Shown in pieces: positions 1 to 9,441 of a stretch of 17,361 bases of DNA. This DNA comes from Hennigella sp045641165 (GTDB taxonomy: Bacteria > Bacillota_I > Bacilli_A > Mycoplasmatales > Mycoplasmoidaceae): positions 1 through 17,361 of the forward strand of contig JAZUGL010000003.1 in NCBI GenBank assembly GCA_045641165.1. Direction: 5' to 3'. The notes beneath the pieces were generated by a model. The model was not told the DNA's origin. It ran no database searches and saw only the letters and a program-made list of their open reading frames with translations. A program made the position numbers and the translations under genes. Numbering within the stretch: the first letter of the stretch is position 1; the number at the start of each line of letters is the position of its first letter.

Positions 1-437
<437 letters not shown>

Positions 438-446
438 GTTAAAAGA

Positions 447-465
447 CTAATCACTTATTGATTAG
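447..465 (+). other. Hairpin in the 23S-5S spacer
   Basis: Seven-base arms CTAATCA (447-453) and TGATTAG (459-465) enclose a 5-base loop, just after the 23S 3' end. It has no T-tract, so it is more likely an rRNA processing element than a terminator (inference). A second short stem, GCAAG (515-519) with CTTGC (527-531), overlaps the first bases of 5S and would compete with 5S helix I in the precursor. The rest of the 438-527 spacer shows nothing else. Confidence 0.45.
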
Positions 466-527
466 ATGATCATAAAAAAATATTTAGAAAGCTATTGTTG
501 GTTTTATAAAACTTGCAAGGAATATTC

Positions 528-639
528 TTGCAGCGTTCATATCGTAGTGGAAATACCTGTTACCATCCCGAACACAGAAGTCAAGCACTATGGAGTCGAA
601 GGTAGGCCTTAAGTGAGCAGAGAATAGATAGACGTTGCT
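528..639 (+). rRNA. rrf: 5S rRNA
   Basis: A complete 5S rRNA lies about 90 bases after 23S. The 5' strand GCAGCGTT (530-537) pairs with GACGTTGC (631-638) to form helix I with two G-U pairs. The loop region contains the conserved CCCGAACACAGAAGTCAAG. The order 23S-5S followed by a terminator indicates the end of a transcribed rrn operon. Ends are estimated from helix I and may be off by 1-3 bases. Confidence 0.93.
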
Positions 640-649
640 TTAATGATTA

Positions 650-680
650 AACTAGGGTTAATGCCCTAGTTTTTTCTTTT
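650..680 (+). terminator. Rho-independent terminator of the rRNA operon
   Basis: The stem AACTAGGG (650-657) pairs with CCCTAGTT (664-671) over a short loop, followed by a T-rich tail TTTTTTCTTTT. It lies 11 bases past 5S. The same stem and tail recur at 1618-1649 and 2278-2310. Confidence 0.92.
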
Positions 681-685
681 ATAAT
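680..685 (+). promoter_or_regulatory. -10 box fused to the terminator tail, upstream of the pnuC-like gene
   Basis: A perfect TATAAT begins on the last T of the terminator tail. The ATG at 695 lies 9 bases after the box, so transcription would start within about 3 bases of the start codon. No Shine-Dalgarno is seen before the ATG. No good -35 is visible, as the position is taken by the terminator hairpin. Confidence 0.55.
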
Positions 686-694
686 TAATAAATC

Positions 695-1489
695 ATGAAA
701 GCAAAAAGTTTTTCCGACTTTGTTAAAAAGCAAAACTTTATTAAAGAATTGTCTACAATTGAACATATCTTTTTATGAACAGGTTGTGCAATTTGTTTAA
801 TTATTTTTATTACTCAAGTTAGCTTATTTCATGAAGCAGCTACTGATTGAATAACTTGATTAACATTATTTTCATCAGTGTTATTAATCATGTTTATTTA
901 TGCTGGTTCACAAAAAAGAATTATTTGTCCTTTGCTTGGAATAATTGCTGCAGCTTTTTTACTTGCAATTTCTTGAAAAAGAAATTTATATGGCCTAATG
1001 TTAATGCAAGGCTTAAACATTATTACTAGAATTATTTCTTTAATTATGTGAAAAGTTAATGCTAAAGATACTGGCAAGATAAAACCTAAAGAAGTAAAAT
1101 TATGAATCTTTTTAGTTTATGTTGTTATCTTTATTGGTTTGTCTTTCTTATGAGCATGAATGGAAAAGTTTGAATGATTTTATAAGTTTTGATCAGGTGG
1201 TAGTCAAACTGAACCAAAATCTTATCCTATAAGATTATTTGAATCATTAAGTTTAATGTTTGTTTTAGCTAACATTGTTCCAATGATTAAAGGCTATCAA
1301 TTTATATGATGACTATATATTATGTGTGATGCATGTACTGCTATGACTTGAGCCTTAATGGCAACAACACAGCAACTTCCAACTGCCCAAATCTTTAATT
1401 GTTGATCATCATTTGCTTCCTATATTTGTATGATGTCTTCTTGTGTTTTAGCTATAGTTAATTGGTATAGGCCAGCAAAGAAGAAATAA
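695..1489 (+). CDS. pnuC: PnuC-like nicotinamide riboside/NMN transporter
   Basis: A 264-aa membrane protein with nine TGA(Trp)-containing sites and about seven hydrophobic segments, which fits PnuC size and topology. PnuC proteins bring nicotinamide riboside (or NMN) across the cell membrane for NAD synthesis, a sensible need for an organism with reduced biosynthesis. Family-like features are the middle stretch RNLYGLMLMQG followed by a W at the end of the helix (IISLIMWK), and the aromatic helix FIWWLYIMCDA near residue 220. The call rests on pattern memory, so another small multi-pass transporter cannot be excluded. The start at 695 is the first ATG after the promoter and lacks a ribosome binding site, so it may be translated from a near-leaderless mRNA. 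It sits between the true 5S and a decayed 5S copy. Confidence 0.7.
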
Positions 1490-1506
1490 AATTTAGATTT
1501 TAATAT

Positions 1507-1612
1507 TCATATCGTGGTGGAATGCCTGTTGCCATTCCAAACACAGAAGTCAAATACTAAAAAGTTTAAGTTATGCTTTAAGTGAGCAGAGAATAGATAG
1601 ACGTTGCTTTTA
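1507..1612 (+). pseudogene. Degenerate second 5S rRNA copy
   Basis: This stretch aligns along its length with the 5S at 528-639. Shared blocks include TTCATATCGT(A/G)GTGG, ACACAGAAGTCAA, and an unbroken match from CTTTAAGTGAGCAGAG through AGACGTTGCTTT into the terminator. The first bases of 5S are replaced by AT-rich sequence, so the conserved GACGTTGC end has no helix I partner. The loop CCCGAAC has become TCCAAAC, and the middle (CTAAAAAGTTTAAG) has drifted. No 23S precedes it. It is best read as a decayed duplicate, although a transcribed divergent RNA cannot be excluded. Confidence 0.85.
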
Positions 1613-1617
1613 GGATT

Positions 1618-1649
1618 AAACTAGGGTTATTACCCTAGTTTTTTCTTTT
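1618..1649 (+). terminator. Second copy of the rRNA-type terminator
   Basis: Arms AAACTAGGGT (1618-1627) and ACCCTAGTTT (1632-1641) with a 4-base loop, then the tail TTTTTTCTTTT. It is almost identical to the terminator after the true 5S and would end transcription from pnuC and the 5S remnant. Confidence 0.92.
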
Positions 1650-1654
1650 ATAAT
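1649..1654 (+). promoter_or_regulatory. -10 box fused to terminator, upstream of the acetyltransferase gene
   Basis: A TATAAT overlaps the end of the terminator tail, exactly 6 bases before the ATG at 1661. The expected transcription start therefore falls on the A of the start codon, giving a leaderless mRNA. There is no Shine-Dalgarno. The sequence TTTTTTCTTTTATAATT is shared with the copy at 671-687. Confidence 0.6.
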
Positions 1655-1660
1655 TTATTC

Positions 1661-2272
1661 ATGGAAAATCCTAATGTTAAACATCCGTTAATTCCTCATA
1701 AATTAACATATATCAAACCAACAATTGTTAATAAAAAGAAAATCATTGTTGGTGACTATAGTTACTATGATGGAAATAACTTTGAAAAACAAGTTACCCA
1801 TTGTTATCCCTGATATAAAGAAAAACTAATTATTGGTAAGTTTTGTGCAATAGCACAAGGAGTAGAAATACTAATGAATGGTGCTAATCATTGTATGAAT
1901 GGAGCCAGCACTTACCCATTTTATATTTTTAATGGCTGAGGTCTAAGAAAATGACCAAGACAAAAATTAACTATTAAAGGTGATACTATCATAGGCAATG
2001 ATGTATGAATAGGGCAACATGCAGTAATTTTGCCTGGAGTTAAAATAGGTGATGGTGCTATTATTGGTGCTTATGCAGTAGTAGCTAAAGATATTCCACC
2101 ATATACTGTAGCAGTAGGTAATCCTGCTAAAGTAGTTAAAAAAAGATTTAGTGATAAAGTAATTAAACATTTACTAAAGATTAAATGATGAAATTGATCA
2201 CCAGCTAAGGTTCAAAAGAATTTAAAAACTATTACTGGTGGTAAAGAAAAAGACATTTTAAAGTTAAAATAA
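1661..2272 (+). CDS. Vat/CatB-type hexapeptide O-acetyltransferase (xenobiotic acetyltransferase)
   Basis: A 203-aa protein of the left-handed beta-helix acyltransferase family, which moves acetyl groups from acetyl-CoA to hydroxyls; Vat members inactivate streptogramin A. The family signatures are all present: GDYSYYDG at 31-38, KLIIGKFCAIA at 55-65, the catalytic-His motif MNGANHCMNGASTYPF (His77), hexapeptide repeats IGNDVWIG...ILPGVKIGDGAIIGA at 111-137, VGNPAK at 152-157, and the Vat-like tail IKWWNW at 174-179. The fit to Vat along its length is strong, but mollicute homologues have not been shown here to give drug resistance, so substrate is open. Trp positions encoded by TGA fall on conserved Trp sites. 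It is flanked on both sides by the same terminator type and is thus a single-gene unit. Confidence 0.9.
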
Positions 2273-2277
2273 TATAA

Positions 2278-2310
2278 AAACTAGGGTAATACCCTAGTTT
2301 TTTCTTTTAT
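2278..2310 (+). terminator. Third copy of the terminator, after the acetyltransferase gene
   Basis: Arms AAACTAGGGT (2278-2287) and ACCCTAGTTT (2291-2300) with an AAT loop, then the tail TTTTTTCTTTT. It has the same stem and tail as the copies at 650 and 1618, with no 5S remnant before it. Confidence 0.92.
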
Positions 2311-2327
2311 ATTTATTTTTATATGTC

Positions 2328-2333
2328 TATAAT
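2328..2333 (+). promoter_or_regulatory. -10 box for the BspA-like lipoprotein operon
   Basis: TATAAT with an upstream TG (TGTCTATAAT) lies 90 bases before the first lipoprotein start. It leaves an unusually long leader for this window, including the palindrome at 2342-2365 and a purine-rich ribosome binding site. Confidence 0.5.
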
Positions 2334-2341
2334 AAAAACAA

Positions 2342-2365
2342 TGAGTTTTATATATATAAAACTCA
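2342..2365. repeat. Perfect 24-base palindrome in the lipoprotein leader
   Basis: A perfect inverted repeat with TGAGTTTTATAT on the left and its exact complement on the right starts about 2 bases after the expected transcription start. It could be an operator overlapping the initial transcribed region or a 5' hairpin that stabilises the mRNA; sequence alone does not decide. It lacks a T-tract, so it is not a standard terminator. Confidence 0.55.
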
Positions 2366-2422
2366 CTCTCAATTCGATTAAGTTCGAATAACTTTTGAAT
2401 TGAAGGGGGAAAAGGGAAAAAA

Positions 2423-5398
2423 ATGAGAATAAGGAAATTAAAAAGAATACTGCCAGCAGCAGCTTTAACTTCGTTAATTGGTGTGCCATTAGCTTTCACA
2501 TCATTTACTAGTTGTTCTAGACTTCATGTTCACACATTCACATCGGATTATGAATATGATGAAACATATCACTGAAAGACATGTCAGATTTGTCATGAAA
2601 AATTTGATTTTGGTGAACATACATTTAATGACTTAGATGATAGATGTATGATTTGTGGTTATAAAGACCCATTAGTACATATTAACCCACAAACTGGTGA
2701 AATGGTTGCTTTAACTAAACACGGAAAGAATAAATTTACATTTAATTGTCCTAGCAACGTAACATGCATTGGTCACCGTGCATTTGTAGGTTCTAAAGCA
2801 ACGCTAGTAGTAATCAATAAAGAATGTCTTTGGTACTGAGAAGATTCCTTTGAGGGCTCTGATGTTACAAGAATTTCTTTTGAAGAAGGAAAGGCAGAAA
2901 CACATATAGAATATGACCCTAAAGAAAAAATGAATAAGATACGTATTGATCATGTTCTTGAAAACAAAGTTGCCATGGTTGGTGATAATTATTTTGATAC
3001 GTTGAAAGCCGCTATTGAATCAGTTAACCTTTTTGATGAAACTACAACAATTACTTTACTTCAAGAGCAAATAAACGAAACTGACCCAATTAAGGTTAGT
3101 AGCCCTATTACCCTTGTTCCTTATTACGATGCCGCTTCACTAAAGTGTACTTTTCATATTGGTGGAGCAGGAATAGTATATATTCCTGACTCTGTTACAT
3201 ATGAAGGTAAGGTAGAATTATTGTTATCTACTTATCAAGAAATTCACTCTAATGGTGACACGGGTGAACACGGCAATGTTTATCAAGATGTATATAATAC
3301 TGGTTCAATTGTTTTTACTAACGCTTCAACTGCTCCTAGAAATGTTAAAGTTTCTTATGTTAATTCATTTGGTGGCGCCCAAGAATATGAGGCTGTTGGT
3401 TCTAAACAAATTGTTAATACATTATTAGTATTGCCAGTCGAAAACTATGCTTGAGGAACATTTAGATTTTCTAAAGATTTTAAACAAATCTGAGGTTTAA
3501 CTGAATATGGTCAAACTGTTAACCATTTGTATATGACAAATGTTGTTAAAAATATTACTGCTTCGGTTGCTGAAAGATCTTTTACAATTGGCTGAGTAAT
3601 TAAAGTTGCAATTCCTTACAAAGGCGACTTTGTACTAAAATTGTTTATTACAAAGGGATGATTCTTTGATTTAACTATTAGTGAAGGAATTACAAGCATT
3701 GGCAAAGCCGCATTCAATGCCCACGCGGAAGGTGGTTTGTCTCCTCGAGCTATAGATTTCCTTTATCCGGTTTTCTCTCATTTATTTACTTTAGATTTAG
3801 GTCCAGATCTACAAACATTAGGTGAACACGCCTTTTGAGGTAGTGTAGGTTTAAAAACTATTACAGGTGGAAAAAACTTGCAATCTTTAGGTGCGGGTGC
3901 TTTTGATGGTTCATATAATTTAGTTTCAGTTGATTTTTCAAAATCACCAAACTTTAGTAAGATATCAAAAAACGCTTTTAAAGATTGTAATTCTTTATTA
4001 CAAGTTTCATTGCCAGATGGTATGTGAAGTATAGGAGACGGGACATATTTTCCTTACAACACACTGCCAGAGAGAATCGCTTATGCTCTTGTAAAATCAT
4101 CTAGTTCAGAATATACAAAAAAAACTTTAGGATCTGCTAAATATTGATATACAAAATCAACAAAAGTTGATAGTGAGACTGGTTGATTCAGTGATGTAGA
4201 ACAAGCAAGCACTCTTGCTGATGCAGTAAGTAAATGTGCAGATGGCGGCGAAATTTATTTATCGCCTAGCCTAGAAAAACAAGATCCAAGAACAATATAC
4301 AAATCTGACCTAACAAAAATAAAAACAGGTGTTACACTAACTGCTGCACCAGAAATATCAGATGCTAAATATATAGATAGTAACGATGGAGTAACAATAA
4401 AATCAGATGAACATCTTATTTTATCCAATGTTGAACCACAATTAGGAGAAGGAAAAAACATCACTATATTATCAGCTTCATCTGATGATGAAAAATTTAC
4501 TAAACTTGGTAGTTTTGCAATAGATGGTTTGACACCAGAAAAACTAGAAGAAATTGAGGGCAAAACATATTTATCAAACGGGCATTCTAATATGAAAGCG
4601 GCCGCCAATAGTGCCAGCATCAGAGGAACTGGATACAATACCTTTGGTTTATATGATTTTAGTGTTGCACAATCATCAGAAGTTAATACTGTAACAATTA
4701 GTGGTTTGTCGACATTTGGCAAAATGGCTTCAGAACTTACATTTGGTTCCCCAATCAAAGACCCTAAAACAATAAATGTTGTTTTAGACAACGGAGGCTC
4801 TATACCACTAGATAACACAAATTTAGTAAATGTTAATATTGATGATAGTGTAATACAAATTGGAAATATCTTTTTCACACGATTCAAAAATCTCCAAAAC
4901 GTTACTATTGGATCAAATGTTAAATCTCTAGGCGACTCTGTATTTGCTAATTTGGCATCACTTAAAAATGTGAATATATTAAGTTCTGATCTTGTGCTTT
5001 CCCAACAAAACTTTAGTGGTTGCACTGGTTTAACATATATTAATCTTCCAGCAAACCTTAAAAAAATTCCAACATCATGCTTTAATGGCTGCCAAGCGCT
5101 TACAGTTATAGATATACCTGCAACCGTAGAAACAATTGATAATTCTGCATTTAATGGCTGCTCTGCTTTAATAAGCGTATTTTTGCCTGAAATTAATAAT
5201 TTATCTGCAATTGGATCTAATGCATTTTTAGATTGTCCTAGTCTTACAAGCTTTGACTTTGGACAAAACATTAATAATTGATATGTAAATGATAACATCC
5301 TAGTTCCATATGATGAATTATCTGATCCTGTTCTTGCTGCCAAATTGATCTCTGAAAACTATCCATCTGACTCTTGAAAGAGACGTACCCCTAACTAA
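2423..5398 (+). CDS. BspA-like leucine-rich-repeat surface lipoprotein, copy 1
   Basis: A 991-aa lipoprotein, likely anchored on the outer face of the membrane. Residues 1-31 are a basic start (MRIRKLKR), a hydrophobic core and a Mollicutes lipobox ending FTSC31. A small Cys4 unit follows directly: HVHTF, HWKTCQIC (C54, C57) and RCMICGY (C75, C78), the zinc-ribbon-like head common in BspA-type proteins. Most of the rest consists of LRR_5/BspA repeats such as GITSIGKAAF, LQTLGEHAFWG, ISKNAFKDCNSL and, near the C-terminus, LKKIPTSCFNGCQAL and VETIDNSAFNGCSAL. The middle (about 165-340) is non-repeat. The start at 2423 has the purine-rich site AAAGGG 6 bases upstream. BspA repeats are usually adhesins or host-contact proteins; the ligand is unknown. 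Copy 2 follows after 20 bases. The frame is intact only with TGA read as Trp. Confidence 0.92.
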
Positions 5399-5418
5399 CA
5401 TTATTTAAGGAGAAAATT

Positions 5419-8394
5419 ATGAAACTAAAGAAAAAAATATTGCCTATATTTGCAATCGCATCATTAACTGGTTTGCCATTAGCAACTTCAACTCTTACTA
5501 GTTGCTCAAGACTACATATTCACACATTTACTTCAGATTATGAATGTGATGAAACACACCATTGAAAAACATGTAAGGTATGTCATGAAAAATTTGATTA
5601 TGCAAAGCATACATTTAATGACTTAACCGACAAATGTATATTTTGTGGTTATCAAGACCCATTAGTACATATTGACCCACAAACTGGTGAAATGGTTACA
5701 CTAACTCAACACGGAAAGAATAAACTTACATTTAAATGTCCTAGCAATGTAACATGCATTGGTCACCACGCATTTACAGGTTCTAAGGCAAAAATAGTAG
5801 TAATCAACAAAGAATGCAACTGGTACTGAGAAGATGCATTTGAAGATTCTGATGTTATAAAAGTTTCTTATGAAGAAGGAATGGTAAATACACATGAGGA
5901 AATTGATGTAGAAGGACGCACAAAAATAGTTATTGAACATGTTCTTCAAAACAAAGTTGCTATGGTTGGCAATAATTATTTTGAAACATTAAAAGAAGCC
6001 ATTGAATCAACTACCCTTGATGACGTCACAGTTACTTTGCTTCAAAAGCAAATAAATGAAACAGAACCAATTAAAATAAATCATGCCATTACATTAGTTC
6101 CTTATCATAACGCTACTTCATTAAAATGCAATTTTGATATAGGTGGAGCAGGAATAGTTTATATTCCTGACACCATTACATATGAAGGTGAGGCAAAACT
6201 ATTATTATCTACTTACCGAGAAATTCACTCTAATGGTGACAATGGTGCAAGCGGCAATGCATATGCTGATGTATATAACACAGGCTCAATTGTTTTCACT
6301 AACACTTCAATCGCCCCTGCAAACGTAAAAGTTTCTTATGTTACTTCATTTGGTAGTGCTCAGAAATATGAAGCTGTTGGTTCTCAACAAGTTGTTAACA
6401 CATTATTAGTACTACCAACTGATAACTATGCTTGAGGAACATTTAGATTTTCTAAAGATTTTAAACAAATCTGAGGTTTAACACTATATGGTCAAACTGT
6501 TAACCATCTATACATGACAAATGTTGTTAAAGGTATTGATGCCTCAGTTGCTGAAAGATCTTTTACAATTGGTTGAGACATTTATATTGATATCCCCGAT
6601 CTTGACGATGGTCATGATTTTATGATAAGGATGTTTATTACAAAAGGATGATTCTTTCATTTAACTATTGGCAAAGGAATTACAAGTATTGGCAAAGCCG
6701 CATTCAATGCCCACGTAGAGGGTGATTTACCTTATGCAGCCGTAGATTTCCTTTATCCGGTTTTCTCTCACTTATTTACTTTAGATTTAGGTCCAGATTT
6801 ACAAACAGTAGGTGATAAGGCTTTTTGAGGTAGCGTTGCTTTAAAAACCGTTAAAGGTGGAACAAATTTAAAATCAATAGGTGAAAAGTCTTTTGAAGGA
6901 TCATATAATTTAGTTTCAGTAGACTTTTCTAAATCAACTCAATTTAATAAAATAGGAAAAATTGCTTTTGGTTATTGCTATTCTTTATTACAAGTTGCAT
7001 TACCCGATGGTATGTGAAGTATAGGAGATGGGACATATTTTCCTTACAACACACTACCAGAAAGAATTGCTTACACTCTTGTAAAGTCAACCACTTCAGA
7101 ATATACGAGAAAAAATTTAGAGCCTGCTAAATATTGATATACAAAATCAATAAAAGTTGATAGTGAGACTGGTTGGTTCAATGATGTAGTTAAAGCAGAC
7201 ACTCTTGATGAAGCACTAAAAAGTTGCCCAGATGGCGGCGAAATTTATTTATCGTCCAGCCTAGAAAAAGAAGACCCAAGAACAATAAATAAATCTGCCC
7301 TAAAAAATATCAAAACAGGAGTTACACTAACTGCTGCACCAGAAATATCAGATGCTAAATATATAGATAGTAACGATGGAGTAACAATAAATCCAAATCA
7401 ACATCTTATTTTGTCCAATGTTGAACCACAACTTGGAGAAGGAAAAAACATCACCATATTATCGACTTCATCTGATGAAGATGGAAAATTTACTGGATCT
7501 GGTAGCTTTGCAATAGATGGCTTGACACTAGAAAAAAGACAACAAATCAAGGATAAAACATATTTATCAAATGGAAAAACTAATATTAAAGCATCGGCCA
7601 ATAGTGCTAGCATCAGAGGAACAGATTACGATACCTTTGGTTTATATGACTTTAATCTTGCAAAACCATCAGGAGTTAATACGGCAACTATTAGTGGCTT
7701 GTCGACATTTGGTAAAATGGCTTCAAAACTTACATTTGGTTCACCAATTAATGATACAGTTAAAACAGAAGTTGTTTTAGATAAAGGCGCAGGCTCTTTA
7801 CCAACTAACTCAAATTTATTTAATGTTAATATAGATGATAGTGTAGTACAAATTGGAAACGGCTTTTTTGATACAGTATTTGAAAAACTTCAAAGTGTTA
7901 CCATTGGACCAAATGTCAAATCTCTAGGTGAATTTGCATTTGGTACTTTGAAGTCACTTAAAACTGTAGATATACAAAGTCCAAATCTTGAACTTTCTCG
8001 TGGGGACTTTAAAAATTGCTATGAGTTAGCAACTATTAATCTGCCTGCCAATCTTAAAGTAATCCCAAGAACATGTTTTTATGGTTGCAGAGCACTAGCT
8101 AATATAGATATACCTTCAACTGTGGAAACAATTGTTGAGGATGCATTTCTAGATTGCACTGCTTTAATAAGTGTGTCACTACCTGAATACAATAATTTAT
8201 CTAAGATTGAAGCAAAAGCATTTAGAAATTGCTATAACCTAGTTGACTTTGACTTTGGTCAAAACGTTAATAATTGATATGTAGATAATGGTGCCACCCT
8301 AATTCCGTCTTATGAATTATCTAACCCTATTCAGGCCGCTGCATTAATCCGAATAGATTATGCAGAAAAAGAATGAGTAAGGAAAACTAACTAA
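5419..8394 (+). CDS. BspA-like leucine-rich-repeat surface lipoprotein, copy 2
   Basis: A 991-aa paralogue of the preceding gene with the same plan: signal MKLKKKILPI, lipobox LTSC29, Cys4 head (HWKTCKVC and KCIFCGY), a non-repeat middle, then BspA/LRR_5 repeats including GITSIGKAAF, LQTVGDKAFWG, LKVIPRTCFYGCRAL and VETIVEDAFLDCTAL. A strong ribosome binding site TAAGGAG lies 6-7 bases before the ATG, and the start is 20 bases after the stop of copy 1, so the two are cotranscribed. Charged residues differ most in the N-terminal third and the last repeats, which suggests different surface faces or ligands (inference). Likely role: surface adhesion or host interaction; not provable from sequence. 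Confidence 0.92.
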
Positions 8395-8407
8395 ATGGGG
8401 GTAAATT

Positions 8408-9367
8408 ATGATTAAGACTGCATTAAAAACATATCGTAAAAATATATGGAGCGTATTTGCAACAACTGGAATTGTTGCTTTGGGTGTATTAGTTGCTTTA
8501 ATTGTAGCAGCACCAACCATTTACTACTTGTTATACTATAACGTTTTTAGAATAATTTCTGCTGCATCATCACTTACTAAATCAGGTTTTGATGTAACCG
8601 CTTTTATTGAATCAATTAGTCGTCAACTAAATGGCATCAACTGAAGAGATCCAATCAATGCAGTACAATCAATGCTAAATGTTGATTCTATAGTTCATTT
8701 ATTTAAACAAGCATTAATTGACTCAGGATTTCAAGAAGCGCTTTTACAAGACATCTTGAAAACAGTTAATGAATGTGCTAATGAAATAGTAGCTGGTGTT
8801 AAAGACGAACTAATCTTTATGGTTACTTGCGTAGGTGCATCATGTGTATTAGCCTTTATTGCCTCTAGAGTAGTTATTCAAAGAACAACAGCCGCAGATA
8901 AGAGCTTTAAAAAATTTATTATTGTTTTCTTTTTGAATTTAGGCACAGTACTATTAGGATATCTAATAGTAATAGGTAGTCTATTCTTATTCTATATGCC
9001 AGTAGGTGGCTTCATAGTGCTTGTGTTGTTTGTATTGCTAGTGGTATTATTCTTAACATTCTTATGACCAGCAATCTTCTATCGTCCAGATAATGTTAAG
9101 TTCTTAGATCTATTTAACATTAAAACAATCTTATGATACTTATTAGCTTCTTTAATGGTATTAGGTATTTCATTAGCTGTTATTGGTCTTGCTTTCTTAA
9201 TTAGTGATGTTATTGGTTTAGTTATTGCTTTACCATTAATCTTTGTTACAAACATCATTATGGAAAACATTATGATTCACTACACTATTAACTACAACCA
9301 AATAAAGGCTGAGAAGAAACATCCACATAAAAGTCTTAAAGCTAAATTAGCTAAGAAAAGAAAATAG
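8408..9367 (+). CDS. Multi-pass membrane protein of unknown function
   Basis: A 319-aa protein I do not recognise. Hydrophobic segments lie at about 15-44, 134-158, 168-196, 199-220, 240-266 and 267-285, with a long soluble loop at 50-130 that has no clear domain. The C-terminus is very basic (KAEKKHPHKSLKAKLAKKRK) and likely cytoplasmic by the positive-inside rule. It begins 13 bases after the stop of the second BspA lipoprotein, with the G-rich site TGGGGGT upstream, so it is probably the last gene of the lipoprotein operon. Three TGA codons give Trp. Its link to the lipoproteins suggests a partner in surface display or anchoring, but this is only inference from position. Confidence 0.85.
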
Positions 9368-9392
9368 AATCTAGTCCTTATCTTTAAAGTAG

Positions 9393-9426
9393 TAATAAAT
9401 TATAATTACGAGTAATTATAATTTAT
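9393..9426. repeat. Perfect 16-bp-arm inverted repeat before the hydrolase gene
   Basis: Arms 9393-9408 (AATAAATTATAATTAC) and 9411-9426 are exact complements around a 2-base centre GA. It fills the gap between the membrane-protein gene and the hydrolase gene and ends just before the ribosome binding site TTTAGGAG (9426-9433). The arms contain TATAAT, so it may overlay a promoter and serve as an operator. The alternative is a weak AT-only terminator for the upstream operon, since the tail TTTATTT follows. Confidence 0.6.
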
Positions 9427-9441
9427 TTAGGAGATATAGTT

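Larger units (their letters stand above)
2423..8394 (+). repeat. Tandem duplication of a 2976-base lipoprotein gene
   Basis: The genes at 2423-5398 and 5419-8394 are tandem copies of exactly the same length, although they contain small compensating indels (for example VIKVAIPYKGDF against DIYIDIPDLDDGHDF). Identity is uneven. Runs without any difference include 3443-3501 with 6424-6482 (59 bases) and 4331-4401 with 7321-7391 (71 bases), while the C-terminal repeat domains differ much more. This mosaic pattern fits recent gene conversion over an older duplication (inference). Confidence 0.88.

Noticed and set aside
2930..5281. Apparent fragmentation of the lipoprotein genes into several pieces
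   Set aside because: All internal breaks are TGA codons; with UGA as Trp each gene is a single intact frame of 991 aa.
4255..5343. 362-aa open frame on the minus strand opposite the first BspA gene
   Set aside because: It is antisense to a well-supported repeat protein, has no ribosome binding site, and its second-copy counterpart at 7398-7613 is short and broken, so it is a shadow.
8408..9367. Three separate small membrane ORFs
   Set aside because: They are one frame interrupted only by TGA Trp codons, giving a 319-aa protein.
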